DNA from: JBHIBA01 sp046758845
GTDB lineage: Bacteria; UBA8248; JACPRG01; G963555815
Direction: 5' to 3'
DNA length: 22,951 nucleotides
Assembly: GCA_046758845.1 (NCBI GenBank)
Contig: JBHIBA010000038.1
Span: forward strand, 1-22,951
Positions 16,137-22,929 of this stretch are shown piece after piece. Every line of letters begins with the position of its first letter. Position 1 is the first letter of the stretch. The position numbers and the translations under genes are program-made. The notes under the pieces were generated by a model. The model was not told the DNA's origin and did not search any database. It saw only the letters and a list, made by a program, of their open reading frames with translations.

Positions 16137-17727
16137 GGGAGCGGACCTGGCCCCGGGTTACAGGGAGATCCCGCCTCGTGTGAACATCGCTCGGGAGGTT
16201 CTGGACCGGCTGGTTGAACAGGGCCTCGGCGACCGGACGGCCTTCGTTCATGAAGGCGGAAAAATTTCTTACAGCCATCTGAGATGCCGGGTCGATCGGC
16301 TCGCCCGCGGCCTCCTGACCCTGGGCATTACACGGGGAACACCCGTTCTCCTGCGTATGCCCAACTGCCCCGAGTTCGCTCTTTCTTTCCTCGCCCTGGT
16401 GAAAATCGGCGCGCTGCCGGTGCTCCTGAATTCTCTTCTGGGACGCGAGGAGGTGGGCTACGTCCTCGAACACAGTGACGCCGAGGCGGCCATCGCCCTG
16501 GCAGGCGCGGCCGGTCCCCTGCGCGAGCAGGGCGCCAGGCTCACGAAGGGCCTCGTCGTCGCAAGAGGTGCGGAAGGGGACATTGTCCCAGGAGAGGCCC
16601 TTTCAACAGGCGAGTTTCCTTTTGAAGACCTGCTCGACCGGGCCGACGAAACGCCCGTCGAGACGGCCGACACGTCCGCAGACGGACCCGCCTTTTTCGT
16701 CTATACGTCCGGGACGACGGGACGGCCCAAAGGGATCTGCCACGCCCACCGCTGGATCATCGCCCTGGGGGACGCGAACCGGTTGCGGCTGCCCCCCGAG
16801 CCGGATGACGTCGTCATGGCCACGGGCGAGTGGAGCTTCATCAGCGCCCTGGGGCACAACGTCCTGTTTCCCCTCAGAAACGGCGTGACGGGCGCGATCC
16901 TGGAGGGGAGGGCGCTTCCCGAAAAGGTGCTGGAAGCCATCGAGCGGTATCGGGTCACGGTCCTCTATTCCGTCCCGACGGTTTATCGGCGGATTCTGGC
17001 GATGGAGGGCGCGGAGAATCGGTATGACCTCTCCTGCCTGAGGTGCTGCAACGCGACGGGCGAGCCCCTCCAGGAGGCCACGTATTTCGAATGGAAGAAG
17101 CGATTTGGGTGCGACCTCTACGAGCACTACGGCGTCTCTGAGATGCAGATGGTCCTGGGCCAGGGGCCGGGTTATCCCGTCCGTCCGGGTTCCATCGGAA
17201 AGCCTCTCCCCGACGTAGAGGTGGAAGTCCTGAACGAGGACGATGAACCGCTCCGCCCTGGCGAGGCCGGCCACCTCGTGATCAGAGCGGACGACCCCGG
17301 CTTCTTCCTCCGCTACCACAAGGACCCCGAGCGGACGGCCGAAGCCGTGCGAGAGGGCTGGTATCACACGGGCGATTTGGCCCGCCGGGACGAGGACGGC
17401 TACTTCTGGGTGGTGGGGAGGAGCGACGAGTGCTTCAAGAGCCGGGGGATCTTCATCTCGCCCGTCGAGATCGAAGGCGCGCTCCGCCAGCACCCGTCGG
17501 TCGTCGAGGCGGCCGTGGTCCCGCTGGCCGATCCCGAAATCGGCAACCGCATCCGGGCCATCGTCGTCGTTAGGGATTCTGCGAAATGTTCGGATGACCT
17601 CGCCGAGCAGATCCGCGAAGACCTCAGGGCGCGCATCGCCCCCTTCAAGATCCCCCATGTCATTGAGTTCGCGGAATCGCTCCCGAAAAGCGCGGTGGGG
17701 AAAATCCTTCGCAGGGAGTTGATATGA
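16126..17727 (+). CDS. AMP-dependent acyl/aryl-CoA ligase, benzoate-CoA-ligase-like
   Basis: This adenylate-forming CoA ligase has 533 residues. It activates a carboxylic acid with ATP to an acyl-AMP and then to the CoA thioester. Motifs in order: the P-loop-like YTSGTTGRPKG near 193-203, YEHYGVSEM near 332, YHTGDLARRDEDG near 414 with the hinge VVGRSDECFKSRG, and the C-terminal SAVGKILRREL with the catalytic Lys. The overall pattern, including RVNIAREVLDRLVEQG and GICHAHRW, is most like benzoate- and 2-aminobenzoate-CoA ligases, so an aromatic acid is a fair guess. The ATG at 16126 has GGAG upstream and overlaps the crotonase end by 11 bases; an ATG at 16099 is also in frame. Together with the crotonase it fits CoA-dependent aromatic or ring-fission acid degradation. 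Confidence 0.9.
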   Translation: MEAEGADLAPGYREIPPRVNIAREVLDRLVEQGLGDRTAFVHEGGKISYSHLRCRVDRLARGLLTLGITRGTPVLLRMPNCPEFALSFLALVKIGALPVLLNSLLGREEVGYVLEHSDAEAAIALAGAAGPLREQGARLTKGLVVARGAEGDIVPGEALSTGEFPFEDLLDRADETPVETADTSADGPAFFVYTSGTTGRPKGICHAHRWIIALGDANRLRLPPEPDDVVMATGEWSFISALGHNVLFPLRNGVTGAILEGRALPEKVLEAIERYRVTVLYSVPTVYRRILAMEGAENRYDLSCLRCCNATGEPLQEATYFEWKKRFGCDLYEHYGVSEMQMVLGQGPGYPVRPGSIGKPLPDVEVEVLNEDDEPLRPGEAGHLVIRADDPGFFLRYHKDPERTAEAVREGWYHTGDLARRDEDGYFWVVGRSDECFKSRGIFISPVEIEGALRQHPSVVEAAVVPLADPEIGNRIRAIVVVRDSAKCSDDLAEQIREDLRARIAPFKIPHVIEFAESLPKSAVGKILRRELI

Positions 17728-17739
17728 CAATTTTTTCCA

Positions 17740-17846
17740 GGGGGCGCTTCCCTCGACTTCGCTCGGGACAGGTTTTGAAAGCCGCCCCCCTGGACCCCCC
17801 GGAAAACTTTTGACGGACCGCACGCGCTCCGCGCTGGCGTTCCTGC
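17740..17846 (+). repeat. 107-base perfect direct repeat, copy 1
   Basis: This segment, starting 12 bases after the ligase stop, is identical base for base to 18019-18125. It starts GGGGGCGCTTCC and includes CCTCGACTTCGCTCGGGACA, a short motif that is common between bacterial genes and yields spurious peptides such as CPERSRG. The flanks of the two copies differ immediately outside the 107 bases. Confidence 0.9.
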
Positions 17847-17855
17847 CAGGCATTC

Positions 17856-17877
17856 GGGCGGGTACGGGGACCCGCCC
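17856..17877 (-). repeat. REP-like palindrome, unit 1
   Basis: GGGCGGGT and ACCCGCCC form a perfect 8-bp stem with a 6-base loop. On the minus strand it is preceded by TGTAGG, giving the REP-like form TGTAGGGGCGGGT. A similar unit lies at 18163-18184 on the plus strand, and a half-unit near 18457-18471. Confidence 0.65.
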
Positions 17878-17912
17878 CTACAGTGTGGAGCCTTGCCGAG
17901 GTTTTAACGTAG

Positions 17913-17958
17913 GGGCCGGGCGGAGCTTGCACTGAGCGAAGCCGAAGTGTACCGGCCC
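17913..17958. repeat. Nested REP-like hairpin, unit 2
   Basis: GGGCCGG (17913-17919) pairs with CCGGCCC (17952-17958). Inside lies CACTGAGCGAAGCCGAAGTG (17930-17949), with CACT/AGTG as an inner stem. The core is of the GAGCGAAG type found in the duplicated segment, so two repeat families appear nested. Confidence 0.5.
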
Positions 17959-17966
17959 GCTGACTT

Positions 17967-18015
17967 GTCATCCCAAGCAGATTGGTGCCATTCTGAGCAC
18001 AGCGAAGAATCTCTT
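17967..18015. repeat. Intergenic repeat of the GAGCACAGCGAAGAATCTC type
   Basis: The stretch contains TTGTCATCCCAAGC and TTCTGAGCACAGCGAAGAAT. From memory, this pattern is a frequent extragenic repeat in GC-rich bacterial drafts, where it gives spurious peptides such as EILRCAQN. It links the two copies of the 107-base repeat. Confidence 0.5.
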
Positions 18016-18018
18016 TGT

Positions 18019-18125
18019 GGGGGCGCTTCCCTCGACTTCGCTCGGGACAGGTTTTGAAAGCCGCCCCCCTGGACCCCCCGGAAAACTTTTGACGGACCGC
18101 ACGCGCTCCGCGCTGGCGTTCCTGC
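18019..18125 (+). repeat. 107-base perfect direct repeat, copy 2
   Basis: This is the second identical copy of 17740-17846, 279 bases further on in the same orientation. The absence of any mismatch points to a recent duplication, gene conversion, or an assembly artefact. Confidence 0.9.
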
Positions 18126-18162
18126 ATGGTGTTCGGTCCACGCCGATCGCGCGAATTTGTAG

Positions 18163-18184
18163 GGGCGGGGCTCTGTACCCGCCC
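18163..18184 (+). repeat. REP-like palindrome, unit 3
   Basis: GGGCGGG and CCCGCCC form a perfect 7-bp stem with an 8-base loop, preceded by TTGTAGG. It is the same repeat as 17856-17877 in the opposite orientation. Confidence 0.6.
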
Positions 18185-18482
18185 AAGCGGATAGGCAGAC
18201 CGGGAAAACGGTGAGGAACCAGCGGGCCTGGCTTTTCCTAATCCCAAAGACAGGGAGAAAGACCGAGGAAGGCGGGGTAATCCGCGAAGGGCGAAGAAGT
18301 CCAAAGACCCCCTGGGGCTCCTGGGAGGTCTATCCGCCGCATGTCTTACCTCTGGCGGAACTTCGACGTACCTTTTGATCTCGGGGAAGGTACTCACCGG
18401 GAGCGTCGCCGTGACGCGTTGGTGCCTCTACCGTGACGGGCGCTGGTAATGGTCCCGATCCCCGCCCCTACGGAAACGGTAT
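18185..18482. other. Gene-free stretch between repeats
   Basis: Open frames cross this stretch on both strands but have repeat-derived, low-quality protein sequence and no ribosome sites. A half-copy of the GTAGGGGCGGGG motif lies at about 18457-18471 on the minus strand. I see nothing else that I can name. Confidence 0.45.
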
Positions 18483-18524
18483 GCGAAAAAGGGGTGGCTC
18501 CTTTTTGGGCCGCCCCTTTTTCGC
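18483..18524. terminator. Strong bidirectional intrinsic terminator
   Basis: A 16-bp stem (18483-18498 with 18509-18524, one G-T pair) has a 10-base loop. Its GC-rich core GGGGTGGC/GCCGCCCC is preceded by AAAAA and followed by TTTTT, so it reads as a classical terminator on both strands. It lies between the convergent crotonase-ligase operon (+) and the ABC importer operon (-) and can end both. Confidence 0.7.
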
Positions 18525-18554
18525 GAAAGAAAAGTTTTCCAGGGGGTGCGGGAG

Positions 18555-18696
18555 GGACGCGCGGCGTCGCGTTTCCGCACTGGCGTGCCTGGTTAACCAC
18601 CTGTCGAAAGGCGCGCGCCAAAGACGCCCAGCTTAAGCGTACGCACTTCCAACCGCAGTTCGGCCGGCACGCAAGTGCCCAAAAAGCGCCCCCTGG
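18555..18696 (+). repeat. Dispersed hairpin element, copy B
   Basis: This is the second copy of the element at 7538-7678. The inverted arms are GCACTGGCGTGCC (18577-18589) and GGCACGCAAGTGC (18666-18678), and it ends with CAAAAAGCGCCCCC (18680-18693). It lies directly after the ABC ATPase gene. The terminal box links it to the fragments at 58-76 and at both ends of the window. Confidence 0.65.
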
Positions 18697-18760
18697 ATTA
18701 TCGCCCCTACTCCGTCACAGCCGTTTTCAGCCGCCCCTCTTTGGCGATCCAGTGCTTGAT

Positions 18761-19552
18761 CTATTCTTTTTTCATCTCGAAGAGGGACTCATTCTCCTCG
18801 ATGCCGTTGGGGACATCGATGGAGTGGACGACGTGGGCCGGGACGCCGAAGACGAGGATCCGTTTTCCGAGGACCAGCGCCTCCTCGATGCTGTGAGTCA
18901 CCATCAGGAAGGTCATCTTTTGCTGGTGGGCCAGATCCAGGAAGTCTTTCCGCAGGCGCGTCGCCGTCACCTCATCCAGTCCGCCGAACGCCTCGTCCAG
19001 GAGAAGAATGTCCGGCTGCGTGGCGAAGGCCCGGGCGATGTTCACCCGTTGGCGCATGCCGCCCGAGAGCTCGTTCGGGTATGAGTTCTCAAAACCCCAC
19101 AGGCCGACGGCCTTGAGCCATTTATGGGCGGTTTGAACTTGCTTCTCTTTGGGAGCGCCCTGGATCTCGGGCCCCAAGCAGACGTTTTCCGTCGCCGTCC
19201 GCCAGGGCAGAAGGCGGTCCTCCTGGAAGATGCGGGTGATCTTTCCGACGTTGGATTTCCGGTAATCCAGGGCCGGGGTGCCATCGATGAGGATCTCGCC
19301 GGAGGTCACGTCCTTGAGCCCCAGGAGGCAGTCGAAAAAGACCGATTTCCCCGCTCCCGTTTCGCCGACGATGACCAGGTATTCGCCCTCGGTGACGGTG
19401 AAGTTCAGGTCCTCGATGGCGTACACCTGGCGTCCCTGCATCTTCTGGTAAAAAATCTTGTGGACGTCTCGGACAACGATCTTTTCCCGCCCGTCGGAAG
19501 ATGCTCGAGGACCCTGGGCCGTCACAGTTTGCCCCCTTCTTCCGCTCGCCAT
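18761..19552 (-). CDS. ABC transporter ATP-binding protein (nitrate/sulfonate/taurine type)
   Basis: This is the ATPase of an importer of the SsuB/TauB group, 263 residues from ATG 19552. It has Walker A GETGAGKS (63-70), Q-loop Gln110, signature LSGGMRQR (162-169), Walker B ILLLDEA (182-188), D-loop and switch His220. It would power the permease encoded just upstream from the cytoplasmic side. The start lies inside the permease gene. A GTG at 19525 (GTGA overlap with the permease stop, AGAAGGGGG upstream) is an equally good start and gives 254 residues. After the TAG stop the same frame continues for 17 protein-like codons to a second TAG at 18709-18707, so the natural C terminus may be slightly longer. 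Confidence 0.93.
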   Translation of the reverse strand: MASGRRGQTVTAQGPRASSDGREKIVVRDVHKIFYQKMQGRQVYAIEDLNFTVTEGEYLVIVGETGAGKSVFFDCLLGLKDVTSGEILIDGTPALDYRKSNVGKITRIFQEDRLLPWRTATENVCLGPEIQGAPKEKQVQTAHKWLKAVGLWGFENSYPNELSGGMRQRVNIARAFATQPDILLLDEAFGGLDEVTATRLRKDFLDLAHQQKMTFLMVTHSIEEALVLGKRILVFGVPAHVVHSIDVPNGIEENESLFEMKKE

Positions 19553-20385
19553 CGCAGGACCTTGCTTTCCAGTCCCTCGACGACGAGTTCCAGGATGAGC
19601 AGCACGATGATCATCCACAGCGTCCAGGCGAGGATGAGGGGCATTTCGAAGAGGTTCTTGGCCAGGTCGAGCTCTTTGCCGATACCCGTGGGCGCTCCGA
19701 CAAGCTCCGCCACGATCACGACCCGGACGCCAACGCCGACGTTGATCTTCGTGGCCGTGAAGGCGAAAGATTTTACGTAAGGCCAGAGCAGGATCTTGAT
19801 CATCTGCCAGGGGTTGGCCCCGAAGGTCTTCACCATATCGGTGGTCTTTTGATCGATGGACCGGATCCCGTCGTACACGTTGAAGATTGTGATGGGGGCG
19901 CAAATCATCAACAGGACGAAGCCGATCCGGACCTCCGTCGCCGAAAACCAGATGATGACGATGATCACCCAGTTCAGGGCGGGAACGCCCATGACGAACT
20001 TGATGATGGGGCGGACGTAATCGTCGATTCTTGCAGAGAGGCCCATGAACAGACCGATGGGCACGCCCACGACGACCGAGGCCAGGATGGCGGCGACCAG
20101 CCGGGCGAATGAGATCAACCCCTGGTAAAGAAGTTCCCAAGTCGTGACGATGTCGAAGAGGGCTTTCAGGATCAGGTGAATGCTCGGGAACAGATAAACC
20201 GGGCTGAAGAGGGATATGATCTGCCAAGCGGCTGCGAGCCCCAAGAAAGCGACCACCGCTTTCCAGGAAAACCCTTCAGAGATGAAGGTACCGATACCGG
20301 CCCGCTCGGCGGAGTCCACGGGCACGCCTGCGCCCCGCTGTTTGGTTTCAACGGCTGCCGATTCGGTATATTCCGCCTGCGTCAT
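19522..20385 (-). CDS. ABC transporter permease (SsuC/TauC type)
   Basis: This is the inner-membrane permease of the same importer, 287 residues from ATG 20385, which has AAAGGGA upstream. A TTG at 20403 is in frame but less likely. After a polar N-terminal tail of about 35 residues come roughly six hydrophobic segments. The cytoplasmic EAA-type loop that docks the ATPase is KTFGANPWQMIKILLWPY. The family pattern places it with binding-protein-dependent permeases for nitrate, sulfonate, taurine and similar small anions. Its end overlaps the ATPase gene. It is separated from the binding-protein gene by 118 bases that hold two hairpins, so its expression may be lower than that of the binding protein. 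Confidence 0.92.
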   Translation of the reverse strand: MTQAEYTESAAVETKQRGAGVPVDSAERAGIGTFISEGFSWKAVVAFLGLAAAWQIISLFSPVYLFPSIHLILKALFDIVTTWELLYQGLISFARLVAAILASVVVGVPIGLFMGLSARIDDYVRPIIKFVMGVPALNWVIIVIIWFSATEVRIGFVLLMICAPITIFNVYDGIRSIDQKTTDMVKTFGANPWQMIKILLWPYVKSFAFTATKINVGVGVRVVIVAELVGAPTGIGKELDLAKNLFEMPLILAWTLWMIIVLLILELVVEGLESKVLRWRAEEGGKL

Positions 20386-20406
20386 GGCGTCCCTTTCCGT
20401 CAAATT

Positions 20407-20444
20407 GCGGGCGCGGCCCGTCCTGCGGGAAGGACCGCGCCCGC
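20407..20444. promoter_or_regulatory. GC-rich intercistronic hairpin
   Basis: GCGGGCGCGG (20407-20416) pairs perfectly with CCGCGCCCGC (20435-20444). A further TCCT/AGGA stem continues inside after a 4-base bulge. On the minus strand it is followed by AATTTG, not a real T-run. It may stabilise the upstream messenger end or slow RNA polymerase between the binding-protein and permease genes. Confidence 0.55.
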
Positions 20445-20465
20445 CTAAACTTCTCCCTACCGTTC

Positions 20466-20491
20466 AAAAACAGGGCGAAGCTTTTCGCCCT
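20466..20491 (-). terminator. Intrinsic terminator right after the binding-protein gene
   Basis: On the minus strand AGGGCGAA and TTCGCCCT (20491-20484 and 20479-20472) form a perfect 8-bp stem with a 4-base loop, followed after one G by TTTTT (20470-20466). It starts 12 bases after the stop of the binding-protein gene, inside the presumed operon. It probably acts as a partial terminator that keeps the binding protein in excess. Confidence 0.7.
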
Positions 20492-20503
20492 CTTATTTTA
20501 GCC

Positions 20504-21514
20504 CTACAGGGCCGGCCATTTGTAGAAAATGCCGTCGTCGGGAAGCTTTTTCACCCGGCCGACCGACTTGAAGCCCTTGAGCGTCGCCAGGATTTCATCC
20601 TTACGTTTGATGGAAGGCTCCACCAGGAAGGTCATGAACTTGTGATCGCGGCTGTACTTCAGGGCCTTGACGGGAATCTTGGTGAACTTGCTGATGATCT
20701 TGTCGGCCTTCTCAGGCTGCTTGTGGTAGAAGGCCACCGCGTCCTGCCACATCCGCATGATGCTCACGTTGCGCTTGTGGTCTTCATCCAGCCACTTCTT
20801 CCAGGCGTAGGACCCGAGATACCAGACCGGCGCGTCCGGGGGCAGACCGATCTCTTTGCGGATGCCCTCGGTCATGTTGCCCACCAGGTGGAAACCCGAG
20901 GTCAGCATCTTGGAGAGGTTGGGCTCCCAGACGATCCCCGCGTCCACCTTGCCGGCGAACAGTTGCGTCGCAACCGCGGGGGGCGAGGCGGGGATGACGT
21001 TCAGGTCCGTGCGATGATTGAGCTCGTGCTGCCGCAGAAATAGGACCGCCATCCCCCAGAAGCCGGAGGCCGTAGTCGCAGCGACCTTCTTCCCCTTCAG
21101 GTCGGCCGCCTCGCGGATTTTGGGGTCTTTCGAGACGAAGGCGTGGTTGGCGGTGGTGTACGTGAACGTGAGCTGAATGGGGATGCCCTTGTTGTAAAAC
21201 CTTGCGGCGTTGGAGAACGCCGGGCAATAGACGCTCATCCACTTGCCCGCGGCGAAGTCGGCGTACATAGCAGGCAGTCGCCTGTACAGGTTGATCGTGA
21301 AGTCCAGGCCGTGCTTCTTGGCGAGGTTGAGGTCCTGGATGATGGGATACATCATCGTGGAGTTCGAGGGAGGTCCGAGACCCGCGCCCACGACCTTCGT
21401 GAGGGCTGCATCGGAACGCTTTCGCAACACCAGCGGCCCGAGGCTCGCCCCGGCCGCTACCGTTCCCATTCCCTTGAGAAACTTCCGACGGTTGATCTTT
21501 CTTCCCTTGCTCAT
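20504..21514 (-). CDS. ABC transporter substrate-binding protein with Tat signal (NMT1/SsuA type)
   Basis: This is the periplasmic binding protein of the importer, 336 residues. The N terminus carries a twin-arginine signal (NRRKFLKGMG followed by a short hydrophobic stretch AAGASLGPLVL), so it is probably exported folded. The rest fits the NMT1/THI5-like and sulfonate-binding group: LKGKKVAATTASGFWGMAVLFLRQ, VDAGIVWEPNLSKML and a C-terminal lobe with WQDAVAFYHKQPEKA. These proteins bind small organic anions, sulfonates, thiamine precursors or aromatic acids; the ligand here is unknown. The ribosome site GGGAGG is clear. It is the first gene of the operon, with a promoter candidate at 21713-21686 and a terminator-like hairpin just behind it. 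Confidence 0.92.
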   Translation of the reverse strand: MSKGRKINRRKFLKGMGTVAAGASLGPLVLRKRSDAALTKVVGAGLGPPSNSTMMYPIIQDLNLAKKHGLDFTINLYRRLPAMYADFAAGKWMSVYCPAFSNAARFYNKGIPIQLTFTYTTANHAFVSKDPKIREAADLKGKKVAATTASGFWGMAVLFLRQHELNHRTDLNVIPASPPAVATQLFAGKVDAGIVWEPNLSKMLTSGFHLVGNMTEGIRKEIGLPPDAPVWYLGSYAWKKWLDEDHKRNVSIMRMWQDAVAFYHKQPEKADKIISKFTKIPVKALKYSRDHKFMTFLVEPSIKRKDEILATLKGFKSVGRVKKLPDDGIFYKWPAL

Positions 21515-21685
21515 CCCTTTATCCTCCCACGCGAGTGGTTCGGGTTTAGGGCTTCTGCCCCCTTCTCGGCCGGTTGAAAAGTCGTCTAGAAAATGTTCCC
21601 CTCGACGTTCAGCTATCCCCCCGGTGCAGATACATTTCGATCATTGAAACGTCGGCCGGTAGATCCCTGTTTCAAGAGAATCAAC

Positions 21686-21713
21686 ATATTACCAGATTCT
21701 GCGGTCCATTCAA
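21686..21713 (-). promoter_or_regulatory. Possible promoter of the ABC importer operon
   Basis: On the minus strand TTGAAT (21713-21708) and TAATAT (21691-21686) are spaced by 16 bases. This would give a leader of about 165 nt. The MITE-like element begins 11 bases upstream of the -35 box, so its insertion may have changed the upstream control of this promoter. Confidence 0.4.
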
Positions 21714-21723
21714 GGAAATTTTA

Positions 21724-21925
21724 GGTAGTGCGTCAGTTTGCTGAATGACCCCTGCCTTCCTCCGTTGTAGCCGCGATTTGAGCGGAGCGGAAATCGCGGC
21801 CGGGCGCGCCCCGATCTCCGCTCGGACCCAGGTCCTCGCTCAGATCGGGGCTACACCAAATGATGACAGAGCCGTGGGCAAAGCTGCCTGCGAGGCTTAA
21901 TCCGTTCCAAACTGACACACTACCG
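21724..21925. mobile_element. MITE-like element with terminal inverted repeats
   Basis: The ends are 17-base inverted repeats, GGTAGTGYGTCAGTTTG, at 21724-21740 (Y = C) and reversed at 21908-21924 (Y = T), with one mismatch. The heptamer AATTTTA lies directly outside each end (21717-21723 and 21926-21932) and looks like a target-site duplication. Inside are two hairpins with perfect 10-bp stems: GCCGCGATTT/AAATCGCGGC (21770-21800) and GCCCCGATCT/AGATCGGGGC (21808-21851). The second encloses GGACC/GGTCC, and TGTAGCC/GGCTACA frames both. It has no transposase or credible coding frame, so it would need to move in trans. The internal stems resemble each other. I do not recognise the parent transposon family. 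Confidence 0.7.
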
Positions 21926-21932
21926 AATTTTA

Positions 21933-22125
21933 CCTGGTACCCGGCGGAAAATACAAGGGCTCAAACCGCAAATCCACCCGGGGGGCGTCGCATTCGTCCC
22001 CAACTTGTTGGCTCCTTCCCCCCCGGCTGACGGCCAACCCGCCCTTCTCTAGGGGGGGCATCTCGTGTAGGGTGAAAGCATTCAACCGTCGGCCTGGCTC
22101 TCTGAATTACCTACTGGAATGTACC
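21933..22125. other. Leader region of the methyltransferase gene
   Basis: No gene lies here. A 6-bp GTTGGC/GCCAAC stem with a 20-base loop (22007-22038) and C- and G-runs near 22011-22060 are visible. I find no good promoter pair. An in-frame GTG at 22072 would extend the methyltransferase by 18 unconvincing residues. Confidence 0.4.
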
Positions 22126-22896
22126 ATGCCTTCGACGTCCGATCAGACCGCGCCCGAAACCCTGAGCGGCCATGACAAGGCCAGGTACGTCCACAACCTC
22201 TTCGCAAGGATCGCTCCGCACTACGACATCGCCAACGGTTTCATCACCGGCGGAATGCACCGCCGTTGGCGAAGGGCCACTGTCCGGCGGGCGCTCTCCC
22301 TTCTGCCCGCCCGCACCGATGGCCGGCCCCTCTACGGGCTCGACCTTTGTTGCGGGACCGGCGACTATGTTTTCCTCCTCCGGGAATCGGTCGTGGAGAA
22401 CACTTGCCTGGTGGGTCTGGACTTCTGCGAGCCCATGATCCGCAAGGCCCTCGACCGCGCGCGCCGGACGGGCGCCGCAACGGGCACAGCGTGGGTGAAG
22501 GCGGACGCGACGGACCTGTCGGCCTTTCGCAACGCTTCCTTCGAGGTGGCAACGGTCGGGTTTGGCCTCCGTAACGTTGTGGATCTGCCCGCGGCCTTGG
22601 GAGAGACGGCCCGGGTGTTGCGCCCCGGCGGAATCTTCGTTTCTCTGGAGTTGGTTCGGCCCGAAAGGGGTTTGCTGCGCCCCCTCATCCTGGCTTACCT
22701 GCGCTGGCTCCTCCCGGTCCTCGCCGCGGCGGCTAAGGGGGGGCGGGATGATTACCTCTGGCTCCGCCGCTCACTGGAAACGTTTCCTGAGTCCGCGGGC
22801 CTTTCACAGCTTCTGGAATCTTCGGGTCTTGAGGTCGTAGAGGTTCGCCGCTTCGCGTTCGGCGCCGTCGCCGCCCACATCGCCCGGCGGAAATGA
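22126..22896 (+). CDS. ubiE: UbiE/MenG-family quinone C-methyltransferase
   Basis: This class I SAM-dependent methyltransferase of the UbiE/COQ5 (MenG) family has 256 residues from ATG 22126. The N-terminal signature KARYVHNLFARIAPHYDIAN and the following GGMHRRWRRATV are typical of the family. SAM-binding motif I is LYGLDLCCGTGDYV (69-82), and the diagnostic GFGLRNVVDLPAALGE and ARVLRPGG follow. The family methylates demethylmenaquinone or the ubiquinone precursor at the inner membrane; which of the two cannot be told here. A GTG at 22072 is in frame, but the ATG gives a better fit to family length. No other quinone gene is next to it. UbiD-type enzymes also occur in quinone synthesis, but the UbiD homologue is 20 kb away. 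Confidence 0.88.
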   Translation: MPSTSDQTAPETLSGHDKARYVHNLFARIAPHYDIANGFITGGMHRRWRRATVRRALSLLPARTDGRPLYGLDLCCGTGDYVFLLRESVVENTCLVGLDFCEPMIRKALDRARRTGAATGTAWVKADATDLSAFRNASFEVATVGFGLRNVVDLPAALGETARVLRPGGIFVSLELVRPERGLLRPLILAYLRWLLPVLAAAAKGGRDDYLWLRRSLETFPESAGLSQLLESSGLEVVEVRRFAFGAVAAHIARRK

Positions 22897-22899
22897 CAT

Positions 22900-22923
22900 T
22901 GAGACAGCAACGAGTCTCATTTC
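22900..22923 (+). terminator. Weak intrinsic terminator after the methyltransferase
   Basis: TGAGAC and GTCTCA form a perfect 6-bp stem with an 8-base loop, 4 bases after the stop codon, followed by TTTC. The stem is short and the T-run incomplete, so it is only a candidate. Confidence 0.4.
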
Positions 22924-22929
22924 AAAGAA

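Noticed and set aside
17740..18125. CRISPR array
   Set aside because: There are only two copies of a long unit, and the intervening sequence is made of other dispersed repeats, not a spacer. No cas gene is present.
17660..18397. A 245-residue minus-strand frame with internal duplicated peptides
   Set aside because: The repeated peptide (for example FKTCPERSRGKRP) is simply the translation of the 107-base DNA repeat and REP-like units. There is no ribosome site.
21733..21918. A 61-residue minus-strand frame inside the MITE-like element
   Set aside because: It lies entirely between the terminal repeats, consists of the hairpin sequence and has no ribosome site.
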